Source: Saprospiraceae bacterium (GTDB lineage: Bacteria > Bacteroidota > Bacteroidia > Chitinophagales > Saprospiraceae). From it: a stretch of DNA of 64,000 nucleotides. The position numbers were made by a program, and so were the translations under genes. The stretch covers positions 90,184-154,183 of the forward strand of contig JAEUUP010000012.1 in NCBI GenBank assembly GCA_016787525.1. Direction: 5' to 3'. Shown piece after piece: positions 1-8,072 of the stretch (positions are counted from its first letter, which is position 1; each line of letters starts with the position of its first letter). The notes beneath the pieces were generated by a model. The model searched no databases and was not told the DNA's origin. It was given only the letters and a program-made list of their open reading frames with translations.

Positions 1-544
1 AATAAGTTCTGATTTCCATTTTTAAAACGTGCGACCCCTCAGTCAAAACACTGTCACCACCCGACCGCATGAACCGATTCCAATAAGATTCACTCCAAAT
101 TCCATTGCTTTGTTCATTATTAATAAGTGGTTTATTGATAAATGTGGCACTGTGTTGAACGCTCACATAGGGCGCACCGGGCAATAAATTACTCTGATAC
201 ACTAATTTATCATCAACGAATAAACTAAACTGATAATTCCCGATTTTGACAAGCGAATCGGCGGGTAAAGAAGGGTCTATACGATGCAAATAATTAGTAG
301 CAGAATTGCCCATGAAAGCAACAAAATAAAGATTGCTCTTATTCGTGAGCTTATAAGTGGTCAAAAAATCAGAATTTTTCAGTTCTGACTGAGGGGTAGG
401 TTTTGAGCAGAAAAAAATTTTGCCTACATTATTCCGATGCAGTTCCGATGTGATGCCATCAGTTTTAACAATATCACTGACTTGTGCAGCTACATTTGGA
501 AGTATAAAAAGCGTTAAAAACACCGATACAAAAAAAGGCTTCAT
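1..544 (-). CDS. Exported protein, partial (runs off left edge)
   Basis: An open frame starts at the ATG complementary to 542-544 and stays open to the window edge, about 181 codons. It opens with a Sec signal peptide (MKPFFVSVFLTLFILPNVAA) followed by a soluble region. The sequence resembles, from memory, the N-terminal domain that precedes a beta-lactamase-like serine hydrolase in some Bacteroidota proteins; that is a weak recollection, and the catalytic part would lie outside the window. Two copies of the dispersed CTGAGGGG motif lie in the frame (34-43, read LTEGS, and 388-397, read TPQS). Coding is well supported by signal peptide and composition; function is not established. Confidence 0.7.
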   Translation of the reverse strand, partial: MKPFFVSVFLTLFILPNVAAQVSDIVKTDGITSELHRNNVGKIFFCSKPTPQSELKNSDFLTTYKLTNKSNLYFVAFMGNSATNYLHRIDPSLPADSLVKIGNYQFSLFVDDKLVYQSNLLPGAPYVSVQHSATFINKPLINNEQSNGIWSESYWNRFMRSGGDSVLTEGSHVLKMEIRTY

Positions 545-623
545 AGTTTCGTTTTAAAAGAATGAAGCACAAAATTACTTGGTAAGCAGTGATAAAAATA
601 GAACGAAATTAACATTACCCATT

Positions 624-1436
624 TTACCCATGAAGTAATTTTTTGTATGCCAAAGGTGTCGTTTGCATTGCATTTTTAAAACAACGATTCAAGTGACTTT
701 GGTCTGCAAACCCGCATTTATAGGCTATTTCAGTGATTGATAATGCTTTATTGGGCAATAAATGGAGCGATTTTTCGACCCTTAGTTTACGGATATACTC
801 ACCTAAAGTGCAATGAAAATGCTTCGGAAAATCCCTTGAAAGATGAACGGGATGTATCTCTACGGATTGTGCCAAATTTTCAAGGGAAAATGTTTTATAA
901 AATTCATCATGCAAAATTGCCTTTATTTTGGCAACCCATTGCGGCGGATTTTTATATGTTTTGGACGTATTATGAGCCGTCATTTTACCAAAAACCTGCA
1001 ATAATAAATCTTGAATAGAAAGCGATGCCACATCATCAAGTCCCTTCGTTTCTTTAAAAATTTTATAAAACAGAAACTTGACATCTGGATTTGAGATATT
1101 GAGACTTCCTTGCAAAGCCGCAATATCAAAAGCCAAATTTTTAAACCAGTCTCCCTCTAATTCGACATGAAAACCCCTCGTAAATACATCTGGTTTAATA
1201 TTATAATGAGGCTCTTGCCAATTATGAAACAGTAAACTCCCTGCAGAACAAGTATAAACCTCCTTTTTATTGCCTTCAATTATTTGACCTTGAAGAATAA
1301 AAGTGAAATAGGCATTTTCGTGATAATGCCAGTCCACTTTTTTATGCGTATATTCTGTATCTGTTAAAACGATGTTGTCTAATTCGATAGTTTGATTTGT
1401 TTCACCATAAAATTCTCCTGATTGTAAATACCTCAT
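624..1436 (-). CDS. AraC-family transcriptional regulator
   Basis: 270 aa. The N-terminal part (about residues 30-90) has the HYHE...F.LQG pattern of an AraC-type cupin sensor domain. The last 95 residues form the double helix-turn-helix of the family, including the LAQSVEIHPVHLSRDFPKHF helix pair and the conserved ITEIAYKCGFADQSHLNRCFK segment. It is transcribed away from the operon starting at 1826, with a 389-bp shared intergenic region, so it is the likely local regulator of that operon; the effector is unknown. It contains no copy of the dispersed motif. Family assignment is secure; target assignment is inference from position. Confidence 0.92.
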   Translation of the reverse strand: MRYLQSGEFYGETNQTIELDNIVLTDTEYTHKKVDWHYHENAYFTFILQGQIIEGNKKEVYTCSAGSLLFHNWQEPHYNIKPDVFTRGFHVELEGDWFKNLAFDIAALQGSLNISNPDVKFLFYKIFKETKGLDDVASLSIQDLLLQVFGKMTAHNTSKTYKNPPQWVAKIKAILHDEFYKTFSLENLAQSVEIHPVHLSRDFPKHFHCTLGEYIRKLRVEKSLHLLPNKALSITEIAYKCGFADQSHLNRCFKNAMQTTPLAYKKLLHG

Positions 1437-1825
1437 CTTCTATTTTTAGTGTAAAATAGGCTTTATTAAAATATAGTTTTTTCCAAAAACTGCTTGCCTT
1501 TTTAAAGCAAAGTAAACGTATTTTATTTTTAAAAGTATGACTAAAGCCAAATAATTATTGATTTATACTTGATTAAGGCTAATTAAAATCTAGAAATTCT
1601 TAACTTACACGTTGTTTAGCGTGTTTAATTAGCCCTTAGTAGAAATTAATCTATTGGCATATGAAATTAATAAGTGTCATTTATACATTTGTTAGAGTCT
1701 TTGGATAATAGTAGAACCCTTTTAGCCATACTTGGGCACATCGTGACAACTCCTTTTCGTAAAGTGCCAAAGTATAATTAGATAACTCACTTTTTTAATT
1801 TTTGTCTATTTAAAAATAATTTTAC
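1437..1825. promoter_or_regulatory. Divergent control region between AraC regulator and RraA/enolase operon
   Basis: A 389-bp AT-rich gap that must hold both promoters. The only structure I can see is an imperfect inverted repeat, TAAGGCTAATTAAA at 1574-1587 against TTTAATTAGCCCTTA at 1624-1638 (one extra base), which could be a regulator site or a weak hairpin. No convincing small gene was found. Confidence 0.35.
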
Positions 1826-2752
1826 ATGAAAAACCACACATTATTTTTATTCTTATTAACTGTTTTAGCTACTCCATTATTCAGCCAACAAGTGACTTTA
1901 TCGCCAGAGCAGATAAAAGCCTTAACACCCAGTTGGACCGGTGAACGTTCAACTGATGGCAGACCCAAAGTACCCGATAAATGGTTTGAACGCCTTAAAG
2001 CCGTCCGCCTTGAAGAAGCATGGGGCATATTAAGGAACAATGGCTATCATAACCAATTTGAAGGTGATTGGATGGTTTTGAACCCTGATTCGGCTATGGT
2101 GGGAAGGGTAGTAACTGCGCAATATCTGCCTTTGCGCCCCGATTATGATAAAATTATAAAAGATAAAGGCAAAGAGGAAAAGCGCATAGGGGCAACCAAT
2201 TCATGGACGATAGATATGTTGAAAGAAGGTGATATTTATGTGGCTGACAGTTATGGTAAAATCGTTGATGGCACTTTAATCGGCGATAATTTGGGCAATG
2301 CCATTTATGCAAAATCAAAGCGTGGTGTCATTTTTTACGGTTCTGTGCGTGACGTTGAAGGTTTATCAGAAATTAAAGGTTTCAATGCATGGATTAAAGG
2401 ATATGACCCTTCCTATATACAACAAATGATGTTGGGCGGTATCAATGTGCCTATTCGCATTGGTCGAGCGACTGTTTTGCCGGGCGATGTGGCTTTAGCT
2501 AAAAAGGGCGGCATCGTGTTCATACCTGCTCATTTGGTGGAAGATGTTGTTTTAAATGCTGAATTTATTGCCTTGCGTGATGCTTTTGGACATCAACGTT
2601 TGCGTGAAGGCAAATACACCCCCGGTCAAATTGATACACAATGGACGGCTGATATTAAAACAGATTTTTTAAAATGGCTCGATGACAATCCGTCAAAATT
2701 ACCCATGACTCGTCAAGAATTGGACAGTTTTATGAAGAATAGAACCTGGTAA
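1826..2752 (+). CDS. Exported RraA-family protein (HMG aldolase-like), copy 1
   Basis: 308 aa. A Sec signal peptide occupies about residues 1-20 (ends LFSQQ). The rest is an RraA/4-hydroxy-4-methyl-2-oxoglutarate aldolase-type fold: GDNLGNAI at 153-160 followed by VRDVEGL at 174-180 matches the family's G...R-D active-site pattern. Family members cleave or decarboxylate oxo-acids in the cytoplasm, so an exported version is unusual. It is the first gene of a rightward operon and is followed 60 bp later by an enolase-superfamily enzyme; a second RraA/enolase pair lies downstream (5545, 6612). The start was chosen because it opens directly with the signal peptide. Substrate unknown. Confidence 0.85.
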   Translation: MKNHTLFLFLLTVLATPLFSQQVTLSPEQIKALTPSWTGERSTDGRPKVPDKWFERLKAVRLEEAWGILRNNGYHNQFEGDWMVLNPDSAMVGRVVTAQYLPLRPDYDKIIKDKGKEEKRIGATNSWTIDMLKEGDIYVADSYGKIVDGTLIGDNLGNAIYAKSKRGVIFYGSVRDVEGLSEIKGFNAWIKGYDPSYIQQMMLGGINVPIRIGRATVLPGDVALAKKGGIVFIPAHLVEDVVLNAEFIALRDAFGHQRLREGKYTPGQIDTQWTADIKTDFLKWLDDNPSKLPMTRQELDSFMKNRTW

Positions 2753-2765
2753 TTCGTAAATATTT

Positions 2766-2777
2766 ACCCCCTCAGTA
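2766..2777 (-). repeat. Dispersed motif, intergenic copy (ACCCCCTCAGTA)
   Basis: Perfect 5-G copy between the first RraA gene and the first enolase-superfamily gene. Confidence 0.85.
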
Positions 2778-2812
2778 TTTATTACATTTTTTAATTTTTT
2801 AATTTAAAAGCT

Positions 2813-4282
2813 ATGAAAATCACACCATCTGAAAAATTCCTCGCCAAATTTGGTATTAAAAATAATGCAGTTGAAACAACTGAACCATCTAAGAACGAGC
2901 CAAATAGCCGTCGCTCTTTTTTCAAAAATGCAGCACTCGGAGGGCTTTCTTTAAGTTCATTCATGAATAGCTCGATAGAAGAGACCTTAGAGCATAGTAC
3001 TTCAAAAGTACGCCGTACATCAAGTCCTTCGGAGTTGAAAATTACAGATATGCGCTATTGTACCATTATGAACCCAGGGCGTTGCTCTATCATTCGTATA
3101 GATACCAATCAAGGCATTTCGGGATATGGTGAGGTGCGAGATGGAGCTGATTGGCGATATGCTTTGTTTTTAAAAAGCCGCATTTTAGGGATGAACCCTT
3201 GCAGTGTGGAGCAAATTTTTAAAAGGGTAAAACAATTTGGTTTTCATGCGCGTCAAGCGGGCGGCGTGTGTGCCGTTGAAATGGCACTTTGGGATTTGGC
3301 AGGAAAAGCTTATAATGTGCCAGCCTATCAACTGATTGGTGGCAAATATCGTGACAAAGTGCGCTTGTATGCCGATACACCACAGGTGAAAAACCCCGAC
3401 GAATTTGCAGCTAAAATGAAAGACCGTTTGGTCGAAAAAGGGTTTACTTTTTTAAAAATGGACTTCGGAATTGAATTGATAAAAGATATTCCAGGCACTA
3501 TTGTCAACTCTAACTTTTGGGATGTGGGTCGCCAGTGGTCGAACGCACCTATGACTTATGGTTCGGCTTTACATCCGCTTACGCAAGTACAAATTACAGA
3601 TAAAGGGCTTGAAGAATTGGTAAAATATGTCGCCAGAGTCAGAGAAGCCGTAGGTTATGAAATTCCATTGGCTTCTGACCATTACGGGCATTTTGACCAT
3701 AATAATGCTATTCGCTTAGGAAAAGCTGTTGAAAAATACCGTTTGGCTTGGCTCGAAGACCTTGTACCTTGGCATTTGACAGAACATTGGAAAGAAATCA
3801 GTCGCGCCATTGAAACGCCCACTTGCACAGGGGAGGATATTTATTTAAAAGAAGAGTTTATAAAGCTCATTGACCAACGAGCAGTGGATATTGTTCACCC
3901 TGATTTAGCAACGTCTGGTGGCTTATTGGAGACTAAAAAAATTGGCGATTATGCCCAAGAAAAGGGCGTAGCTATGGCCATGCACTTCGCTGGCACACCT
4001 GTTTCTTTTATGGCAAATGTACACTGTGCGGCAGCTACAGAGAATTTTATGGCTTTAGAACATCATTCGGTAGATTTAGATTGGTGGTCGAGCCTTGTCA
4101 AAACGAAAGACGGCAAACCTATTGCTGAAAAAGGCTTTGCCAATGTGCCTGATACGCCAGGTTTGGGTGTTGAACTGAATTTGGAAGAGATGAAAAAACA
4201 CCTCGACCCTGAAAACAAAACGTTCTTCGACCCTACGCCTGAGTGGGATAAAGTAAGGTCATGGGATAGGCTGTGGAGTTAG
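2813..4282 (+). CDS. Tat-exported enolase-superfamily (mandelate racemase-like) enzyme, copy 1
   Basis: 489 aa. A twin-arginine motif, SRRSFFK at 32-38, precedes a short hydrophobic stretch, so export by Tat is likely, after an unusually long n-region. The MR/MLE barrel follows with the expected residues: K215-M-D217 at the end of strand 2, metal ligands D289, E315 and E341, and the D364/H391 region typical of acid-sugar dehydratases (galactonate dehydratase-like). The reaction would be abstraction of the proton next to a carboxylate, probably with loss of water. The neighbouring RraA-like protein could act on the resulting oxo-acid. Substrate not determinable from sequence. Confidence 0.88.
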   Translation: MKITPSEKFLAKFGIKNNAVETTEPSKNEPNSRRSFFKNAALGGLSLSSFMNSSIEETLEHSTSKVRRTSSPSELKITDMRYCTIMNPGRCSIIRIDTNQGISGYGEVRDGADWRYALFLKSRILGMNPCSVEQIFKRVKQFGFHARQAGGVCAVEMALWDLAGKAYNVPAYQLIGGKYRDKVRLYADTPQVKNPDEFAAKMKDRLVEKGFTFLKMDFGIELIKDIPGTIVNSNFWDVGRQWSNAPMTYGSALHPLTQVQITDKGLEELVKYVARVREAVGYEIPLASDHYGHFDHNNAIRLGKAVEKYRLAWLEDLVPWHLTEHWKEISRAIETPTCTGEDIYLKEEFIKLIDQRAVDIVHPDLATSGGLLETKKIGDYAQEKGVAMAMHFAGTPVSFMANVHCAAATENFMALEHHSVDLDWWSSLVKTKDGKPIAEKGFANVPDTPGLGVELNLEEMKKHLDPENKTFFDPTPEWDKVRSWDRLWS

Positions 4283-4342
4283 TTTTGATTAATAGGAACA
4301 ATATCAGCCCTATGGGCTTTACAATCAATTTTTTTGTAGAAA

Positions 4343-4353
4343 TACTGAGGGGT
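4343..4353 (+). repeat. Dispersed motif, intergenic copy (TACTGAGGGGT)
   Basis: 4-G copy in the gap upstream of the symporter gene at 4386. Confidence 0.85.
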
Positions 4354-4385
4354 ATCTAATTTTTTAAAATTTAAACAAAACGGAA

Positions 4386-5480
4386 ATGTTTAAACAGAAA
4401 TCTTCTGTTTTTTATGGTTTGGCGGGGGTATTACTTTTAGTATATCTCGGTTTGACTCTCAATCAAATGCACCAATGGGCTGGCTGGTTATTGGTGGCGT
4501 TTTTTCTATGTTTGGCTATGGGTTTTAGGAGTCATCATTTTCTAAAATCTTTGTCTTTCACGGTCATCATTTTTGCGGCGGTATCGTTGGCGATGTATCA
4601 TCCCGAATACTTTTTGGATTGGGGTGGCTTCAAACTAAGTGGTTTGATTATCCCATTGATTCAAATTATCATGTTTGGCATGGGAACGTCTATGAGTCTA
4701 AACGATTTTTCTGCCGTTATTAAAACGCCGAAAGGCGTTGTCATTGGCGTTTTAAGTCAATTTATTATTATGCCTATAATGGGTTATTCATTGGCTTCAA
4801 TAACCAATTTTGAACCCGAGATAGCCGCAGGCATTGTCTTAATAGGCTGTGCACCAAGTGGATTAGCTTCTAATGTCATGGCATATTTAGCCAAAGCCAA
4901 TTTGGCATTATCACTCACCATTACGTCTATCACAACTTTATTGGCACCATTTATAACACCTGTTTTAATGAAATTATTAGCGGGTGCATTGGTTGAAATA
5001 GACGTTTTGAAAATGATGTGGGATATTATTAAAATGATAATTATACCCATCGGCGCAGGTCTGATTTTTAATAAACTTTTATCAGGAAAATCAAAATGGG
5101 TTGACGATGCGATGCCCATTATTTCAATGGCGGGTATTGCGTGCATTTTAGTGGTGATTACAGCTGCAGGTCGAGAAAATTTACTTAAAATAGGTCCTAC
5201 ACTCATCGGTGTTGTTGTCATTCACAATCTTTTTGGCTATTTTTTAGGGTATTGGTCGGGTCGTTTGTTCAAATTGCCCGAAAGCGATTGCCGTACTATT
5301 GCCATTGAAGTCGGTATGCAAAATGCGGGCTTGGCATCAGGTATAGCTAAAGAAATGGGCAAAATAGCCACTATTGGTTTAGCCCCTGCCGTTTTTGGTC
5401 CTCTTATGAATATTTCAGGTTCGACTTTAGCGAGTTGGTGGCATAGTCGGTTACCTAAAAATAACGATTCAGAAGCGTGA
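4386..5480 (+). CDS. Bile acid:sodium symporter (BASS) family transporter
   Basis: 364 aa, very hydrophobic, with about ten predicted membrane segments. The central part has the family's conserved small-residue loops: GCAPSGLASNVMAYLAKAN and, near the C terminus, EVGMQNAGLASGIAKEMGK, which in this family contact sodium and substrate. The first 60 residues form two extra helices. BASS-family members move organic anions, including bile acids, pantoate and pyruvate. Its place between two exported aldolase/dehydratase pairs suggests it imports the organic acid made by them; that is inference. Spacing to both neighbours is about 65-105 bp, consistent with one operon. Confidence 0.88.
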   Translation: MFKQKSSVFYGLAGVLLLVYLGLTLNQMHQWAGWLLVAFFLCLAMGFRSHHFLKSLSFTVIIFAAVSLAMYHPEYFLDWGGFKLSGLIIPLIQIIMFGMGTSMSLNDFSAVIKTPKGVVIGVLSQFIIMPIMGYSLASITNFEPEIAAGIVLIGCAPSGLASNVMAYLAKANLALSLTITSITTLLAPFITPVLMKLLAGALVEIDVLKMMWDIIKMIIIPIGAGLIFNKLLSGKSKWVDDAMPIISMAGIACILVVITAAGRENLLKIGPTLIGVVVIHNLFGYFLGYWSGRLFKLPESDCRTIAIEVGMQNAGLASGIAKEMGKIATIGLAPAVFGPLMNISGSTLASWWHSRLPKNNDSEA

Positions 5481-5482
5481 AA

Positions 5483-5494
5483 TACTGAGGGGGT
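5483..5494 (+). repeat. Dispersed motif, intergenic copy (TACTGAGGGGGT)
   Basis: Perfect copy starting 3 bp after the symporter stop codon, upstream of the second RraA-like gene. Confidence 0.85.
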
Positions 5495-5544
5495 AAGATT
5501 GACGATTTAAGAGTATTTTAATTTTAAATAAAAACGATTTAACC

Positions 5545-6495
5545 ATGTTAAAGTCAAACTACATAGTTTTAATTTTTCTGCTTTTTAATATATGCTCTAA
5601 AGCAAATGCTCAACAAATTTCAAAGGAAGACCTCCTGTTTCTTACGCCCGAATGGAAGGGCGAACGCTTCCCTGATGGTCGGCCAAAAGTGCCAGATGCT
5701 TTGCTTGACCGCTTAAAAGCCGTCACTTTGGAAGAGGCATGGGCGGTGTTGCGGAATGAAAATTTTAAGCACCAATACGATGATGGTTGGCAAATGATCA
5801 ACCCCGATAGCGTCTTAGTTGGTAGGGCGGTAACGGCTATATTTGTTCCTGGAAGACCTGATATTCACCGCGTTATTGATAAAAAAGGGCATGAAAAAGA
5901 TGGGCGTGTCAAAGCTCAAAATTCATGGACAATTGATATGCTTGTCAAACGAGATGTGTATGTCGTTGACCAATTTGGCGCACATGAAGATGGTCCTACG
6001 ATTGGCGATAATTTGGGCAATTCAATTTATGCTAAAACAGGCAACGGCATTGTCTATGACGGTGCTGTTCGGGATATTAATGGTTTGAAGGAGTTAAAAT
6101 CTTTTACCTCATTTTTTCGCAGCTATCACCCGTCACATCATTTGAATAATCCCGATGGGCAACTAAATACAACCTTAGTCGGTATCAATCAACCGACCCG
6201 AATCGGTAAAGCGACTGTTATGCCCGGCGATGTTGTATTGGGTCGTGATGGTGGCGTGCTATTTATTCCACCACACTTATTAGAAAAAGTGGTAAAAATA
6301 TCTGAAATCGTGCGCCTACGCGATATGTTCGGACATCAACGTCTGCGTGAACAAAAGTACACGCCTGGACAAATTGATACCAAATGGAGTGATGAAATCG
6401 AAAAAGATTTTTCACAATGGCTAACGCAGCATATTGATAAATTGCCTGTGCCGAAAGAACAAATTCAGCAATATTTGAAAGAAAGAACGTGGTGA
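5545..6495 (+). CDS. Exported RraA-family protein (HMG aldolase-like), copy 2
   Basis: 316 aa, a paralogue of the product of 1826-2752 and clearly alignable over its whole length. It has its own Sec signal peptide (cleavage probably after residue 22, ..KANAQQ), the GDNLGN motif at 154-159 and VRD at 175-177. Differences include a longer loop around residues 190-205. The shared C terminus (FGHQRLRE, YTPGQIDT) is identical in stretches. As copy 2 is again followed by an enolase-superfamily gene, the pair looks duplicated as a unit and then diverged, perhaps to treat two epimers or related substrates. Function beyond family level is inference. Confidence 0.85.
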   Translation: MLKSNYIVLIFLLFNICSKANAQQISKEDLLFLTPEWKGERFPDGRPKVPDALLDRLKAVTLEEAWAVLRNENFKHQYDDGWQMINPDSVLVGRAVTAIFVPGRPDIHRVIDKKGHEKDGRVKAQNSWTIDMLVKRDVYVVDQFGAHEDGPTIGDNLGNSIYAKTGNGIVYDGAVRDINGLKELKSFTSFFRSYHPSHHLNNPDGQLNTTLVGINQPTRIGKATVMPGDVVLGRDGGVLFIPPHLLEKVVKISEIVRLRDMFGHQRLREQKYTPGQIDTKWSDEIEKDFSQWLTQHIDKLPVPKEQIQQYLKERTW

Positions 6496-6549
6496 TTCGA
6501 TTTCGGATATGGGATTTCGGATTTTACAAATGTTTTTTCGAAATCAAGT

Positions 6550-6561
6550 ACCCCCTCAGTA
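6550..6561 (-). repeat. Dispersed motif, intergenic copy (ACCCCCTCAGTA)
   Basis: Perfect copy between the second RraA gene and the second enolase gene; same orientation and gene context as the copy at 2766. Confidence 0.85.
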
Positions 6562-6611
6562 TTTCTTAGGTTTTAAGAGAATTGTTTTTAGTTTTTTTAA
6601 AATAAAAATAA

Positions 6612-7892
6612 ATGGAAAATCAATCAAGCAGACGCTCGTTTTTCAAAAAAGCGGCTATCGCTGCCGCTATGACAAATATTGCCCCGATAACGACTTTCGG
6701 ACAAGGCTATCAAACAGCTATTGATAAAACGCCTAAAATGTCGTCGCCATCAGATTTGAAAATTACGGACGTAAAATGTGGCTATGTAAAAGGCAGCGTT
6801 TTTGTTAAAATATATTCCAATCAAGGTATTTGGGGTTGCGGCGAAGGCGTTGATGCGATACCCGGTACCTATCATTTGGTTAAAAATTTTGGCAATCGCA
6901 TAAAGGGTAAAAATCCTTTGAATGTGCACCGTTTATTCGAGGATATTCGCCGAGGCGGTTTTTTTCAAGGGGCGCAATCGGGCATGTATGTTGCTGTTTT
7001 ATCAGCTATTGAAACGGCACTGTGGGATTTAGCTGGAAAGGCTTTGAATTTGCCTGTTTATCAATTATTAGGTGGAAAATTTAGGGATAAAGTGCGGGTT
7101 TATTGCGATACGGCACTGTATCAGCGCAATTTACCAACGCCAAAAGATTTTGCAGAAGCCGCATTAAAATCTAAAAATATGGGTTTTAATGCTATAAAAT
7201 TCGACTTAGACCAAGCCAATGACCCAGGTAAATATGACTTGTACAATTGGACAGCCAGCCCGAAAGAGTTGCGCCGTATGTACGACCAAATTGCTGCCGC
7301 CCGTGAAGCTGTTGGACCTGACATCGATATTTGCGTAGATATGCACGGACGATATGATGCGCCAACAGGTCAAGCCGTTGCTAAAATGTTAGAACCCTTG
7401 AAATTGATGTGGTTGGAAGAACCTATACCCGCCGAAAATCCAGAGGTGTACAAAACCATTAGTGACTCTACAACTACACCTATTTGTGCAGGTGAAAACC
7501 ACTATTTAGCGCATGGATTCAGGCGATTATTGGAAATTGGCGCAGTGGATATCATCATGCCCGATTTGCAAAAAGCAGGCGGTTTGGGTGAAGGTCAGCG
7601 CATTGCCAATTTATCTAATTTGTATTATGTGCCTTTTGCGCCGCATATGGTTGCGTCGTTTTTAGGGGCGATGGCATCGGCTCATGTCTGTGCTTCAGTG
7701 CCTAATTTCTTGATTTTGGAATGGCAATCGTATTTCCATACCGACCCGATGTTTAAAGATATAGTTAAATATGAAGGTGAATGGGTCAGTAATAGTTTTA
7801 TAACAGTTTCTGAAAAACCAGGGATTGGCGTTGATATTAATGAAGAAGGTATGAAGAAATATGCTATACCTAATGTTCCGTTTTTTGAGTGA
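6612..7892 (+). CDS. Tat-exported enolase-superfamily (mandelate racemase-like) enzyme, copy 2
   Basis: 426 aa. A Tat-type leader begins SSRRSFFKKAA (residues 5-15). The barrel carries K196-F-D198, metal ligands D243, E269 (WLEE) and E295 (GEN), then D318 (PDLQKAGG) and H345 (APHM), the layout of acid-sugar dehydratases of the mandelate racemase subgroup. It is shorter than copy 1 and rather divergent from it, so the two probably differ in substrate. This is the last gene of the rightward operon; a near-perfect hairpin follows at 7957-7996. Exported enolase-superfamily enzymes next to exported RraA proteins suggest a periplasmic acid-sugar pathway, which is inference. Confidence 0.88.
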   Translation: MENQSSRRSFFKKAAIAAAMTNIAPITTFGQGYQTAIDKTPKMSSPSDLKITDVKCGYVKGSVFVKIYSNQGIWGCGEGVDAIPGTYHLVKNFGNRIKGKNPLNVHRLFEDIRRGGFFQGAQSGMYVAVLSAIETALWDLAGKALNLPVYQLLGGKFRDKVRVYCDTALYQRNLPTPKDFAEAALKSKNMGFNAIKFDLDQANDPGKYDLYNWTASPKELRRMYDQIAAAREAVGPDIDICVDMHGRYDAPTGQAVAKMLEPLKLMWLEEPIPAENPEVYKTISDSTTTPICAGENHYLAHGFRRLLEIGAVDIIMPDLQKAGGLGEGQRIANLSNLYYVPFAPHMVASFLGAMASAHVCASVPNFLILEWQSYFHTDPMFKDIVKYEGEWVSNSFITVSEKPGIGVDINEEGMKKYAIPNVPFFE

Positions 7893-7956
7893 ACTGTGTG
7901 ATGAGTGGTTATAATGTATCTGGTTCTCTAACAAATAGGAAAGGTGTTATAGAATA

Positions 7957-7996
7957 GAGTCGAATTTTGCCTCAATATTGAGACAAAATTCGACTC
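7957..7996. terminator. Hairpin between convergent genes
   Basis: Two 20-nt arms (7957-7976 and 7977-7996) pair with one mismatch and essentially no loop; the sequence begins GAGTCGAATTTTG. It lies between convergent genes ending at 7892 and 8073, so a bidirectional terminator is likely. Confidence 0.6.
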
Positions 7997-8072
7997 CACT
8001 CTAATCTAAAAGATTTCTTTATAATACCATTTTGACAGTAAGCGGTAAGTTTTAAAACAGTTGGAACTCGAA

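Noticed and set aside
737..1018. 93-codon plus-strand frame opposite the AraC regulator
   Set aside because: It lies wholly within the antisense of a clear AraC-family gene and shows no protein features.
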